From positions 215,011-279,010 of the forward strand of contig WYDT01000010.1 in NCBI GenBank assembly GCA_013122435.1: 64,000 nt of DNA, in the 5' to 3' direction. This document shows, one piece after another, positions 27,976 through 37,312 of this stretch. The position numbers and the translations under genes were made by a program. Source of the DNA: Chloroflexi bacterium AL-N1 (GTDB lineage Bacteria; Chloroflexota; Chloroflexia; Chloroflexales; Roseiflexaceae). Below the pieces are notes generated by a model that saw nothing but the letters and a program-made list of their open reading frames with translations, did not search any database and was not told the origin of the DNA. Every line of letters begins with the position of its first letter. The stretch's first letter is position 1.

Positions 27976-28127
27976 TTCTGAATACGTCATATAGAAAATA
28001 CTTATGTTGACTAAGGCAGTGTTCAGTGGCAACCATCAATCCTCATAGAGTTAGAGAGCAAAGCTCTGGCGTTTCTCCATTAGCCGTGTTCTACAGAGTA
28101 CTATATGAAAGCAAGGAAGCGATACTC

Positions 28128-30254
28128 ATGAATCATGATACAACACCACCATTAAAACAGCATGTGGCAGCAACGGTTTTGGATGATACCTTCACACGGC
28201 AGGTTAATTATGCTCTCAAGAACTACCATAGTATTCTGATACTGTCAGAATCACCATTGGCACACTCAGTGTTGGTTCATCCAGCATTGATCCGTGATAC
28301 AACATCGCCGACTGCTGATGAACGTGGCAATGCGCTGCGCGTACTTTTGCAATGGGCAGTAAGTATGCTTGCCCCTGAACCAACCTGCTATCCAATTGGA
28401 GAAGCACGTCCCTCGGATGACCCAACCTGGCGCGATCCACGCTGGTGGCGCTACAACATTCTCCGACATCGCTATGTAGAACCGCTGCATCCTGACGAGT
28501 TTGTCGAGGGTGGTCGCTACACTGAGACTCTTATTGCATTGACAGGGATTTCAAATGCGGATACTTTTTTTGATGAACGCAACCGTGCTATCAACGACGT
28601 GGCAGCATGGTTACAACGACAACTCACTAACAACATAGCGGATGACATAATTGAGCAAATAGCGCTGGACGATGTGCTACGACCGATACACTGTCGAGAG
28701 GAAGCCCGAAGCCTGCTAGAAATTGCCGCGACATGCGATGAAATCATTCCGCGAGCCTTAGTGATAGGCATTGCTGAACATGAGCGAGTCACGAGGGTCC
28801 GCGAAGCGCTGCTGTATCTTCATCGACAACGACTGATTCTGACAGCTAATTTTGGAGCGGATTTCCGTCTTTCTCCACCTCTACGGGCCTATCTGTACCA
28901 TCACCAACCATTGGATATCCGTTCCAATCGTCACAGCCAGATTGCACGCTATTATGCTAACCACAATGATATTTTATTAGCAGCAATGCACTGGCAAAAG
29001 GCAGGATTCCCAGCAACTGCGGCAAAAATGGTACTGGCAACTGTTGGCACAATCGCTGATGAAGCATCTCAGCATCAGTTGTATTCAATACTACAGCGAT
29101 TTGAATACACTCAGCTAGAAGCACATCAATGGTATGACATACAGATTCTGTTGTGCGATCTTGCTATGCGATTTGGTAGGCGTGAAGAAGCATTGAAGGC
29201 ATGTCGCTGTGCACTCAAGGCAGCTGACACGCTCTCGCAGCAGGCACGGATTTATCGACGAATGGGCAAACTCTATGAGCAATATAACCAGACGCTTGCA
29301 TGCAGTTATTACCATCAAGCCGAAGAGTGTTTTGACAAGAGCGATCCAGAATTACTTATGTTACTCAAAGATCGTGCATGGTTAGCCATGTTACGCCGTG
29401 AATGGTCATCTGCCGAGAAAGACTTATCATTAGCTCTCCAGCATGCAACACAAGACCATGCCGATATCTGTTCTGATATCTACGATGCGTTGTCACATAA
29501 CCATAGCCAACAATCCCAGTTTGAGCAGGCAGTAGTGTTTGCACGACAGGCACTAGCAAAACGAGAGGAGCAGGGTGATCTGGCACGCGTTGCAGACTCA
29601 TACAATAACTTGGGAATTCTTTATCTTGCTGTGGACGATTATGCTAATGCACTAGCTGCCTTTGGTGAAGCACTTAATTTGTTTCAAGATCTAGGTAATG
29701 GAGAACGTCTAGCTGTAGCTCTCCTCAATATTGGGAAAGTTTATTATGATACACATCGCTGGCAAGAAGCCACCAGAGCTTACTACGATTGTCTCGCAAT
29801 CTGTGAGTCACTTCATTTACGACTGATTATGGTGCGTATTCAATACAATCTTGCGGAAGTCCTTGCTGACATGGGGGAACATACAACAGCACGACAACAT
29901 TGGCAAGCAGCGTATCAACTCAGTTTAGAGGCAGCTTTTGAAGACGAGACACGTGATCTTGAGCAATTACAAGAGCAGTATCCGGTATTACGAGAGCCTG
30001 ATACTATATCATCAGCAGGTCTTCAATCTACGAACACACAGCCATTTTGTGAACTTGATATCATTGCCCAACACGCGCTGGCATTAGTCCAACGTGAAGG
30101 CCGTGTAACCCCCAGAATGTTAATGGTAAAAGCACATATCAGTAAACCAACCGCCACGCGGCGTCTGACGGGCTTGGTGCAACAAGGATATCTTCGTGTA
30201 CGGGGCAAGGGTCGTGCAACGGCATATGTTTCGGCACAACAGACGAGTGCATAA
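28128..30254 (+). CDS. TPR protein with HTH-like ends, probable transcriptional regulator
   Basis: 708 aa from ATG 28128, eight nucleotides behind AAGGAAG; a GTG at 28026 is possible but has no ribosome site. The N-terminal 170 residues (RQVNYALKNYHSILILSESP, then WWRYNILRHRYVEPLHPDEF) resemble a Chloroflexi module that reads like a sigma-region-4-type helix-turn-helix. The middle (about 230-640) is TPR helices, for example DSYNNLGILYLAVDDYANAL. The last 60 residues (VTPRMLMVKAHISKPTATRR, LTGLVQQGYLRVRGKGRATAY) read as a winged helix. There is no P-loop. Its own tandem TGGGA element upstream and its position behind ATPase copy 2 suggest it belongs to the same regulon. Confidence 0.75.
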   Translation: MNHDTTPPLKQHVAATVLDDTFTRQVNYALKNYHSILILSESPLAHSVLVHPALIRDTTSPTADERGNALRVLLQWAVSMLAPEPTCYPIGEARPSDDPTWRDPRWWRYNILRHRYVEPLHPDEFVEGGRYTETLIALTGISNADTFFDERNRAINDVAAWLQRQLTNNIADDIIEQIALDDVLRPIHCREEARSLLEIAATCDEIIPRALVIGIAEHERVTRVREALLYLHRQRLILTANFGADFRLSPPLRAYLYHHQPLDIRSNRHSQIARYYANHNDILLAAMHWQKAGFPATAAKMVLATVGTIADEASQHQLYSILQRFEYTQLEAHQWYDIQILLCDLAMRFGRREEALKACRCALKAADTLSQQARIYRRMGKLYEQYNQTLACSYYHQAEECFDKSDPELLMLLKDRAWLAMLRREWSSAEKDLSLALQHATQDHADICSDIYDALSHNHSQQSQFEQAVVFARQALAKREEQGDLARVADSYNNLGILYLAVDDYANALAAFGEALNLFQDLGNGERLAVALLNIGKVYYDTHRWQEATRAYYDCLAICESLHLRLIMVRIQYNLAEVLADMGEHTTARQHWQAAYQLSLEAAFEDETRDLEQLQEQYPVLREPDTISSAGLQSTNTQPFCELDIIAQHALALVQREGRVTPRMLMVKAHISKPTATRRLTGLVQQGYLRVRGKGRATAYVSAQQTSA

Positions 30255-30272
30255 TCAGTGCATGTCCTTGCC

Positions 30273-30465
30273 GTTCTCCCTGGCGAATCTGATCGAACGG
30301 CTTCTCCAGATGACGAAGACCATAACCACCGAACTGTCAGAGCAGTTGCTCTTTGAACGATTGGGTAGCTGCTGTTTGTGGGCTATCTTGTGCAGGGCCG
30401 CCACCAAAATGACAGCATATACGCTCGCACTCTATCTGAACCATCTGCTCAATAGCCCCAAATGA
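30273..30465 (+). pseudogene. Transposase C-terminal remnant (IS982-like, tentative)
   Basis: The plus strand encodes ANLIERLLQMTKTITTEL and then RAATKMTAYTLALYLNHLLN to a stop at 30465. The TKMTAYTLALYLNHLL part is like the extreme C-terminus of IS982-type transposases. There is no start, no DDE core and no inverted repeats. The rest of the 343-nt gap, up to the protease gene, holds nothing I can name. Confidence 0.4.
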
Positions 30466-30597
30466 TTGTAGATCGATGTGAGCCGATTTAGTTCACATGT
30501 GATCCAGTAGTTCCCAGTAAATAACAGATGTGTTGTATATCATCGTTCATAGATACTGGGACATATATGCTTTGTGAGCTATAGGAAGGGACACATA

Positions 30598-33084
30598 ATG
30601 ATCTTTTTCCACACGAGAAAATATATGAGGGTTATGTATTCAATCCTCATGACACTACTAATCTTGACGTTGATCACACCCGCACAACTTCGGGCTGATT
30701 CTACGACTGAGGGACTACAGGCAGCCCATGAGTCCTGTACTCAAGGTGTTGCAGTGCCACCAGAAGAGTGTCTAGCACTGGTCAGACTTTATGAGACTAC
30801 GGGCGGTCCCCAGTGGACCAATTCGACGGGTTGGCTTACCTTTACCAGCCCGATAGCACCATGTGACTGGTATGGTGTTGTTTGTGCCAACGGACACGTA
30901 ATTGAGTTGGCTCTCACTGCTAATCGGCTCACCGGAGCATTTCCAGTTATGGTGGCCAATTTGCCCCATTTGGAGCAAACGTTTCTATCTGATAATCATC
31001 TGAGTGGGCCTATTCCACCACACATTTGCAGGTTCGCTGGCACTATCGATATAGCCTATAACGCATTATCGGTGAGAAATACCAGCGCACGAGGCTGCTT
31101 ATCCCGTCTTGATCCTGATTGGTTGATGTCTCAGACTGTTGCACCAATTAATATTACTCCTGTTGTTATCGAGGATGACGCAGTAGAGCTTTCCTGGAAG
31201 CCAATTGTCTACACAGATGATGCGGGATACTACGAAATTGGATATGCAACACAACAGGATGGCCCGTATATGGTGCATGGTCACACAGTTGACAAACGCG
31301 CGGATCGATATCGAGTCGATGGGCTTACACCGGGTACAACGTATTTCTTTCGCATTCGAACCACTACACTACCCCATGCCGAACACCCGGATGAGATACG
31401 CAGTGGCCATTCACCTGCAATGGCTGTAACACAGTCCACAGAACGTATCCTGCTGATGGTCTACTTTGCGGCGGATAATGATCTTTCGCCTTATATAGAT
31501 TCGATAACTGAGCGTTTGCGCCAGGGTTCACAATTCAACCCGAATGTGCAGATTGTTCTGTTTGTGGATGGCACTGGTGTAAATGATACAAAAGTACTTA
31601 CGATTGCCAATGGTCAGATGCAAGAAACCAGTGTCGTTGAGCAATATTGGGGAAAGAGTGAATTAAATACAGCTGATCCTGATGTGCTGACCTGGTTTCT
31701 AACCTATGCACGTGAAACCTTTCCTGCGGATCGCGCAATGGTCTCATTGATGGGTCATGGCATTGCAATGGCCCCACAGGTTGACTGGCCAACGCTGGCT
31801 CCCATAGTATCGGAAGAATCTATACAATCAGAGTCGACGCTCCCACCGTTGGCCAAAAGTATGCCTGCAACTCCAGATGATGTTACTGATCGGGGATTTC
31901 TTGGTACGGTTGGCTTAGGACAGGCACTTGCTGCTGCGACTGATAATGGTACTGATCCATTTGACCTTTTATTCTTTGATCAGTGTTTTCAAGGCAACCT
32001 GGATACATTGTACGAGGTGCGTAATGCTGCCGACATCTTCATTGCATCACCAAACTACGCCTGGCTTGCTGCGCCCTATGACCAATACATTATGCACCTT
32101 GCGCCTGCCAGAAGCACGCAGGATATTGCGGCTGTCATTGTCTCAAACTATCAGCGTAACCTTGATTCAAACCATCCCAATGTGATTTTTAGTCTGAGTC
32201 GCACCGCTATCGAAGATATTGCTGTAGCCACGAACAGTCTTGGTGAAGCACTCCAGCGGGCAATACAGGATGGTATAACTACGCCAATCGGTCAGGCTAC
32301 CAGTAACAGCAAATACGTTGACACGACCCAATGTGGTGAGCAAAACTTCACGCTTGGCCCGCCTGACGAATTGATTGGGTTAGGTACCTTTTCACGCAAT
32401 CTCTGGCAGGCTTTTCCGGCAAATGAGTCCTATGGAGTGCGTGCAGCCACAGAACAGGTCCGTGTGGCGCTCACCAACGTAAATAAGAGTGTCCGTTCCG
32501 GTTCGCCACATATCGCTCCCAGTCAGTTCTGGGATTACGATAACTCGGTGACGATCCTGGCACCGTTGCCACTCACCTCACCTTCCAGTGTTGCATGGCG
32601 TTCCAGTATTTACACTGAAACGATGCCTCTCCAGGCAGCGTGGACTATCGATACCACGACGACCGTAATTGTTACAGAAGGCTTTGCTTATGCACGTGAT
32701 GGGAGTTGGGACGACTTTCTGGCAACCTGGTACGACGGTGCCCTGACACCAACTATCGGCGAATGGTGCCACTATACACCACCAACAATTATCGAAGGTG
32801 AGGAAGTTGAGTCGCTTACCCTGAACGCCGAACAAACGCAGACATCCATGGTTCAATTAACGTGGGATGCCAGTACAGATGAGGCGTTAGATGGTTATTG
32901 GGTCTACATCAAAAGCGATTTGGAGGTCAGTTGGACAGCCCATGCGATCCTGCGGCCACATCGCATAACAATCACGCTTGAAGATCTTGAATCTGCAACT
33001 GAGTATAGCTTTCTCATTATCGCACAGGATGCTACAGGAGTTACGGTTGCACGCTCGAATGAGGCTGCGTTAACACCGCCCTGA
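30598..33084 (+). CDS. Secreted LRR-FN3-clostripain (C11) protease
   Basis: 828 aa from ATG 30598, behind AGGAAGG; the ATG-less extension to 30574 is not needed. A signal peptide ends near LRA/DS. Residues about 50-150 are a plant-like leucine-rich repeat start (CLALVRLYETTGGPQWTNST, then CDWYGVVC and LSGPIPPHIC). A fibronectin III domain follows (about 185-280). The clostripain-family C11 peptidase domain begins at ILLMVYFAADNDLSPYIDSI. The catalytic His387 is in LMGHG and the nucleophile Cys463 in FDQCFQGN. A second FN3 domain ends the protein (about 740-828). It should be an extracellular cysteine endopeptidase, useful to a predatory or scavenging bacterium. Confidence 0.85.
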   Translation: MIFFHTRKYMRVMYSILMTLLILTLITPAQLRADSTTEGLQAAHESCTQGVAVPPEECLALVRLYETTGGPQWTNSTGWLTFTSPIAPCDWYGVVCANGHVIELALTANRLTGAFPVMVANLPHLEQTFLSDNHLSGPIPPHICRFAGTIDIAYNALSVRNTSARGCLSRLDPDWLMSQTVAPINITPVVIEDDAVELSWKPIVYTDDAGYYEIGYATQQDGPYMVHGHTVDKRADRYRVDGLTPGTTYFFRIRTTTLPHAEHPDEIRSGHSPAMAVTQSTERILLMVYFAADNDLSPYIDSITERLRQGSQFNPNVQIVLFVDGTGVNDTKVLTIANGQMQETSVVEQYWGKSELNTADPDVLTWFLTYARETFPADRAMVSLMGHGIAMAPQVDWPTLAPIVSEESIQSESTLPPLAKSMPATPDDVTDRGFLGTVGLGQALAAATDNGTDPFDLLFFDQCFQGNLDTLYEVRNAADIFIASPNYAWLAAPYDQYIMHLAPARSTQDIAAVIVSNYQRNLDSNHPNVIFSLSRTAIEDIAVATNSLGEALQRAIQDGITTPIGQATSNSKYVDTTQCGEQNFTLGPPDELIGLGTFSRNLWQAFPANESYGVRAATEQVRVALTNVNKSVRSGSPHIAPSQFWDYDNSVTILAPLPLTSPSSVAWRSSIYTETMPLQAAWTIDTTTTVIVTEGFAYARDGSWDDFLATWYDGALTPTIGEWCHYTPPTIIEGEEVESLTLNAEQTQTSMVQLTWDASTDEALDGYWVYIKSDLEVSWTAHAILRPHRITITLEDLESATEYSFLIIAQDATGVTVARSNEAALTPP

Positions 33085-33108
33085 GAGATACTTTCCTTTA
33101 CAATATCG

Positions 33109-33147
33109 ACACCATGAGGCAGGAGCAATGCTCCTGCCTCATGGTGT
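33109..33147 (+). terminator. Long perfect hairpin after the protease gene
   Basis: A 39-nt inverted repeat: 19 bases at 33109-33127 are the exact reverse complement of 33129-33147 (outer arms ACACCATGAGG / CCTCATGGTGT). It lies 25 nt after the stop. There is no T run after it, so it may act as an mRNA 3' stabiliser or a factor-dependent terminator. Confidence 0.65.
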
Positions 33148-33299
33148 TCACACGGATGCGTCTGGATACGCGTATTCCAGGGCTTTAGAGAACTTATCCT
33201 ACATAGAAAAAACTGAGTGAGCAGAGTCTACACAATCCCTTGTCTGAAATTGGATTATAGGTATATTGATTTATCAGATTGATACATCTTATAGCGAAT

Positions 33300-33460
33300 G
33301 CAATTGTCAGGCTGCTATGTGTAAGTATTGCCAGTCACACTTCATACAAGTTCAATGCTTGAAGGCACATTATCAACATATTGGCTGGTTTGGGTCAGAT
33401 TGTTGTGGTCGGCATTGTTGGCAGGGGTTGATGTTTGTCAAACAGGACCCAAAAACATAA
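33300..33460 (+). other. Gene-poor stretch with a possible zinc-ribbon transposase scrap
   Basis: Within the 473-nt gap between the protease and the RTX genes, one plus frame reads MCKYCQSHFIQ, then DCCGRHCW and MFVKQDPKT. The CxxC pair and the final FVxxDP vaguely recall the zinc-ribbon start of IS1-type InsA proteins. The match is weak and the frame is not sustained. I see no other gene in the gap. Confidence 0.2.
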
Positions 33461-33489
33461 CACACAGAGCTATGATTTGGCTCTGTGTG
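33451..33489 (-). terminator. Intrinsic terminator of RTX gene 1
   Basis: CACACAGAGC at 33461-33470 pairs with GCTCTGTGTG at 33480-33489. On the minus strand the hairpin is followed by TTATGTTTTT. It is about 70 nt beyond the stop of the RTX gene at 33558. Confidence 0.7.
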
Positions 33490-33557
33490 CTACGAAGACT
33501 CGTATCGTTAGGTATAAAGTTTTATCTTATAAGCCTGTGAATGGCCAATGACCTGGG

Positions 33558-33971
33558 CTAACAGTTAACGATTACATCGACACCACCACCGCCAATACAA
33601 ACGTCAGCGCCAGCGCCGCCATCGATGTAGTCATTTCCAGGGCCTCCTACTATGTAATCATCATCATCACCACCATACAATTCATCATCGCCGTCCCCAC
33701 CCGAAATACGGTCACTGCCGCTGCCACCGTAGATCTTGTCGTTACCACCAAGGCCACGCAATTCATCATGACAATCATAGCCATAAATCTCATCATTGGC
33801 GGCCATGCCACTAAGCCGATCATTGTCGGGTGTTCCCAGGATAAGTCCGCTACCTATGAACATGATGCCTGCAGCACAATCCTCCTGTGCCTGGGCCGGG
33901 ACCGAAACCGTCAGGCTGCCGAGCACCAGTAAGACAATGAAAGAAAGATTAAAGAGATAGCATTTCATCAT
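33558..33971 (-). CDS. Sec-exported RTX-repeat protein 1
   Basis: 137 aa. Start at the ATG ATG pair 33971/33968 behind AAGGAA. A signal peptide ends at AQAQ. From about residue 45 there are calcium-binding RTX nonapeptides (GGxGxDxUx), for example YGGSGSDRISGGDGDDELYG. Unlike classic RTX toxins, which use a type I exporter and lack an N-terminal signal, this one has a Sec signal. Cysteines lie just after the signal (EDCAAG), in the first repeat (YDCHD), in the last repeat (DVCIGGGG) and at the very end (VNC). Those four positions recur in the two neighbouring paralogues. Likely a calcium-folded extracellular or surface protein of unknown role. Confidence 0.82.
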   Translation of the reverse strand: MMKCYLFNLSFIVLLVLGSLTVSVPAQAQEDCAAGIMFIGSGLILGTPDNDRLSGMAANDEIYGYDCHDELRGLGGNDKIYGGSGSDRISGGDGDDELYGGDDDDYIVGGPGNDYIDGGAGADVCIGGGGVDVIVNC

Positions 33972-34083
33972 ATGTTCCTTAAAAGATTTTGTATGTAGAG
34001 AAGATACGGGTCACGCTGCCGCGCAACAAAACCATCTCATCAGCACAACAGCACACGTTCCTACTTAGTGACGTGATGGTGTG

Positions 34084-34497
34084 TTATTGTATTTGGACTT
34101 CACAACTGACATCAAAGACGTCATTACCAGGACCACCAATACAAACATCATAACCGGGGCCGCCCACCAGATAATCATCACCAGGGCCACCGTTTAAGTA
34201 ATCATCACCGTCATCGCCAGAAATACGGTCATTGCCACTGCCACCAAACAATTCGTCATTGCCAGCATCACCTCTGATTCTGTCATGGCAGGCGCCACCA
34301 TCGATAATATCATTTCCGGGAAGACCTCTGATCCTGTCGTTGTCGGGGGTTCCAACAATGTTGTTCGCAAACATATTACCGACAAGCGTTGCCCCCATGC
34401 CACAGTCGTCTTGGTCTTGGGCCTGGACGGACATGGACAGGCTACTGAGGGCCAGCAGGACAATAAACGAGAAACTAAAGATATAACGTTTCATCAT
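34084..34497 (-). CDS. Sec-exported RTX-repeat protein 2
   Basis: 137 aa from the ATG pair at 34497/34494 behind TAAGGAG; the longer frame to 34560 has no ribosome site. The signal peptide (MKRYIFSFSFIVLLALSSLS) is close in sequence to that of RTX protein 1. Next come GTPDNDRIRGLPGNDIIDGG and further RTX repeats. Cysteines occur at DDCGMG, GACHD, DVCIGG and the C-terminal SCEVQ. The untranslated region upstream resembles that upstream of gene 1, consistent with tandem duplication. No type I secretion genes are nearby. Confidence 0.82.
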   Translation of the reverse strand: MMKRYIFSFSFIVLLALSSLSMSVQAQDQDDCGMGATLVGNMFANNIVGTPDNDRIRGLPGNDIIDGGACHDRIRGDAGNDELFGGSGNDRISGDDGDDYLNGGPGDDYLVGGPGYDVCIGGPGNDVFDVSCEVQIQ

Positions 34498-34546
34498 ATG
34501 CTCCTTAAGGTGAGAAAGATTCCAGTATATGTAGATATGAGACACG

Positions 34547-34582
34547 CTGTCGTGCATCAAGATTAATTCTTGAGCACGACAG
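34547..34582. repeat. Inverted repeat between RTX genes 2 and 3
   Basis: CTGTCGTGC-A-TCAAGA (34547-34562) pairs with TCTTGA-GCACGACAG (34568-34582), a 15-pair stem with one bulged A and a 5-nt loop. It sits 35 nt beyond the stop of RTX gene 3 on the minus strand. It has no T run in either direction, so it is a weak terminator or a processing site. Confidence 0.6.
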
Positions 34583-34616
34583 TGAAAAGGCTTAACCTAA
34601 TTGACACGGTAGGGTC

Positions 34617-35219
34617 TTATGGATTTTGGACTTCACAACTGGCATGGAAGGTGTCGTTACCACCATTCCCATTGCAGACATCATACCCATCGCCACCTTC
34701 AAGATAGTCCGCACCATCGCCACCGACCAGGGTATCATCACCAGCCCCACCATACAGATCATCGGCACCACTATTGCCGTAGAGGGTATCATTGTTATCA
34801 CCACCGTAGATTTCGTCTTTGCCATTGTTGCCGTTGAGCGTATCATTGCCAGAGCCACCATAAATCTCATCATCGTTGTCACCACCGCTGATGTCATCAT
34901 TATCGGGACCACCGTACAGGATGTCAGGACCGTCGTTGCCTTCGATGTCATCATTGCCAGAGCCACCATAAATCACATCAGCGTCAAATCCGCCACTGAG
35001 CGTGTCATTACAGTTATACCCACGAATCGTATCATCGCCCCAGTTCCCATTGAGCGTGTCATTGCCTGATGTTCCGTCCATCACATCCGCACCCAAACCA
35101 TCGGTATCGGTGATACCCAGAGCACAGGCCACCTGAGCATACGCTGGCGTAAACACCCCGAGACCGATCAACAGGGCTACCGTCGCTACAAGCGCACCAA
35201 AAATACGTGTTTTCATCAT
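34617..35219 (-). CDS. Sec-exported RTX-repeat protein 3 (longest)
   Basis: 200 aa from the ATG pair at 35219/35216 behind AAGGAG. A signal peptide ends at AYAQ. Residues about 38-190 are almost entirely RTX repeats, for example GNDTLNGNWGDDTIRGYN and YGGAGDDTLVGGDGADYLEG, about twice as many as its neighbours. The cysteine pattern is the same: VACALG, YNCND, DVCNGN and SCEVQNP at the end. Its C-terminus matches RTX protein 2. Probably the ancestral or expanded member of the tandem trio. Confidence 0.85.
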   Translation of the reverse strand: MMKTRIFGALVATVALLIGLGVFTPAYAQVACALGITDTDGLGADVMDGTSGNDTLNGNWGDDTIRGYNCNDTLSGGFDADVIYGGSGNDDIEGNDGPDILYGGPDNDDISGGDNDDEIYGGSGNDTLNGNNGKDEIYGGDNNDTLYGNSGADDLYGGAGDDTLVGGDGADYLEGGDGYDVCNGNGGNDTFHASCEVQNP

Positions 35220-35464
35220 GTTCTCCTTTTGACGAATAAGGCAAATAAGTAGTAAAGAGTAGTTTGCCTGTGTGATTATCATAAAAGGAGAATTTTCTCA
35301 AAGCTGGTATTTACAAGCCGTAATCGGCTCAAATCGTCTCATCTTTTATGTGTTTCCTATAGATATGAGATAAGAATGGGAGTGTTATGCGGGGTTAAGT
35401 AGTGATACGATTAATGTTTGGTGCCGATAGTAGGTATGGTCGGAAAGCAAGATTAGCATGGAAT

Positions 35465-36178
35465 TTATGTCTGTCTGATGGTATGTTCTGAGGGACGTGG
35501 TGCGTTTTCAAGAGCTACTTTTTCCTGAGCATCCTGCACCAGAATGGCCAGCATATCGTGTGCATTATCGTAGCGTGTAGGCCCGACAACACGTCGCCAG
35601 AGCCACCTTCGTAGTGCAACAATGGGTTTGCCAACTGTGCTGCTCATCAACAACATCAGTACCCAGCCCAATCCAACACAGAGCAGTGCAGATACAAGTC
35701 TGACTTCAAAGGTAGATTGTACGATGACTAAAATGATGAGAAAACTCCATACATAAAGTGCGCGCGCAAAAAAGTTGCCAAAGTAGGGGATGAGAATAAG
35801 GAATCCAAACACAAAAGGTGCGCTGCCAAGCGCAACTAATCGTAACACAGTGCCAAGCGAGGGGGTTACTTCAAACAAGAACAGGCCAACCAACCACATG
35901 CTCGTTGCCCATATCATAAACTCAATCGCAAAAATAATGCCATTGACAACGAGGCTGATAATAAATCGTCTAGGAGAAACATGGTTGAGAAAGAGAATAA
36001 CACTTTGCCCTAACAAGAGTGACGCACCTGCCAATATAGCTACGGTGACGATAACATAGGTTGAGCGGAGATCTGTGCCTACGCTCTGTCGCATCTCAGG
36101 GTTGAGTTGCAGTGAATTGCGAATAGTCCACCATACATCTGCAAAAAATTGCAGTACGCTGTGTAAGAGTTCAAACAT
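35465..36178 (-). CDS. Yip1-like multi-pass membrane protein
   Basis: 237 aa with about five hydrophobic helices between residues 40 and 185. A polar N-terminal segment (LLHSVLQFFADVWWTIRNSL) and a cytoplasmic C-terminal tail of about 55 residues flank them. TVLRLVALGSAPFVFGFLIL is typical of the bacterial Yip1/DUF1282 group. Function unknown. Its start is only 9 nt from the stop of the hydrolase-like gene at 36188, so the two are probably one operon. Confidence 0.65.
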   Translation of the reverse strand: MFELLHSVLQFFADVWWTIRNSLQLNPEMRQSVGTDLRSTYVIVTVAILAGASLLLGQSVILFLNHVSPRRFIISLVVNGIIFAIEFMIWATSMWLVGLFLFEVTPSLGTVLRLVALGSAPFVFGFLILIPYFGNFFARALYVWSFLIILVIVQSTFEVRLVSALLCVGLGWVLMLLMSSTVGKPIVALRRWLWRRVVGPTRYDNAHDMLAILVQDAQEKVALENAPRPSEHTIRQT

Positions 36179-36187
36179 AGGGTTATC

Positions 36188-37195
36188 TCAAGGCGTTGCT
36201 ACAACCTGTTGTTCCGATTGATGTGTTTCCATATGATGATGTGTTTCGAGAATCTCCACAATGGTATCGAGTGTTTTGCTGATATGTGTTTGACCATCTG
36301 GTAGCATGGCAGACCGACTGAAATAATCTCCATACCCCATGTGTTTCATTGGACCAATACGGATCACCGTAATTTTGTTTTTGGCACGTGTGCGATTCCA
36401 GGCAGATTGTGGAAATATACGCCATCGCCCGAGATAGAGGATGTTTCCAATGTGCTGAATATAGTCTTTGCTCCCAGAAAGATGATAGAGGTGATCGACA
36501 GCTACAATTCCGGGATCGTCTGTCAGGACACCACCGATCGAAATAACCTGGATTGGTACACGTAAACTGTGGCTCAGGAACGGTGCTGTGCCTACAGAAA
36601 CCTGTCCACCGCCACTAATCCCTACCAGAATGACCGGTTTGGGTTGACCGAGATGATATCCACAACGCAATAACCCCTCAATAATTTCTTTCGCTACCCC
36701 AAAATTATAGATGGGACCATACCGTCGATCTGCCGATACTCCGACTTGCAGAACGTTTCGTATCTGCACGAAACGGAGCAGCAACATATTAAAGCCCCGC
36801 CGCTTTAATCCCCCAATCCAGCGCCAGAACCAGGCCATGACTCGTTCATTTGTTAAGGGTCTGTTAGTTACCGAAAAGGGAAAGATGTCACGCACGATCA
36901 CGGCATGGGGAAGCTGTGTTGCGAGACCATCAAGAAACGCTTGTTCCTTCTCAGTAAGCATATCACCACCAAGCATGCCTACGCCACTTAAATAGACGAC
37001 ATAACATTCGGCTTGTTGTGAAGCGACTATCTGTGAATGGTCCAGGGTCGGTAGTTCGAGGGGCGCCTGCGGACTCGGTTGATCGTGGTCCCATCCAGCC
37101 CACCAGCCCAGTGCTTCCAGTGGGGCAAGCATGGCGATAATAAGAAATAATACGAATGTAACAACGATAAGAATAAGAATTTGTGAAACTAACAT
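36188..37195 (-). CDS. Alpha/beta-hydrolase-like membrane-anchored protein
   Basis: 335 aa from ATG 37195; a TTG at 37222 would lengthen it. One N-terminal membrane helix (MLVSQILILIVVTFVLFLII) is followed by a soluble domain starting at ECYVVYLSGVGMLGGDMLTE. The nucleophile elbow is VILVGISGGGQVSVG, with the serine in GISGGG. A downstream KHMGYG may hold the histidine. This kind of protein occurs in Chloroflexi and cyanobacteria without known substrate. It is co-directional with, and 9 nt from, the Yip1-like gene, hinting at a joint envelope role. Confidence 0.65.
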   Translation of the reverse strand: MLVSQILILIVVTFVLFLIIAMLAPLEALGWWAGWDHDQPSPQAPLELPTLDHSQIVASQQAECYVVYLSGVGMLGGDMLTEKEQAFLDGLATQLPHAVIVRDIFPFSVTNRPLTNERVMAWFWRWIGGLKRRGFNMLLLRFVQIRNVLQVGVSADRRYGPIYNFGVAKEIIEGLLRCGYHLGQPKPVILVGISGGGQVSVGTAPFLSHSLRVPIQVISIGGVLTDDPGIVAVDHLYHLSGSKDYIQHIGNILYLGRWRIFPQSAWNRTRAKNKITVIRIGPMKHMGYGDYFSRSAMLPDGQTHISKTLDTIVEILETHHHMETHQSEQQVVATP

Positions 37196-37312
37196 AGGAC
37201 TAAATATGAATAAAACAAACAATCGATACGTTAGGATACTAGTAATTTCCCCCCTAATTATACGATGATGGGGTGATATTGAGAAGCTTTACAAGATTTA
37301 TTTTGATGGTAC

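Noticed and set aside
34626..35069. 147-codon plus-strand frame opposite RTX gene 3
   Set aside because: It is the antisense of the RTX repeats; its I/T/V-rich repetitive product is an artefact of the repeat codons.
34617..35219. Regularly spaced short repeats suggesting a CRISPR array
   Set aside because: The repeats are imperfect 9-codon-based coding units of an RTX protein, with no identical repeats or unique spacers.
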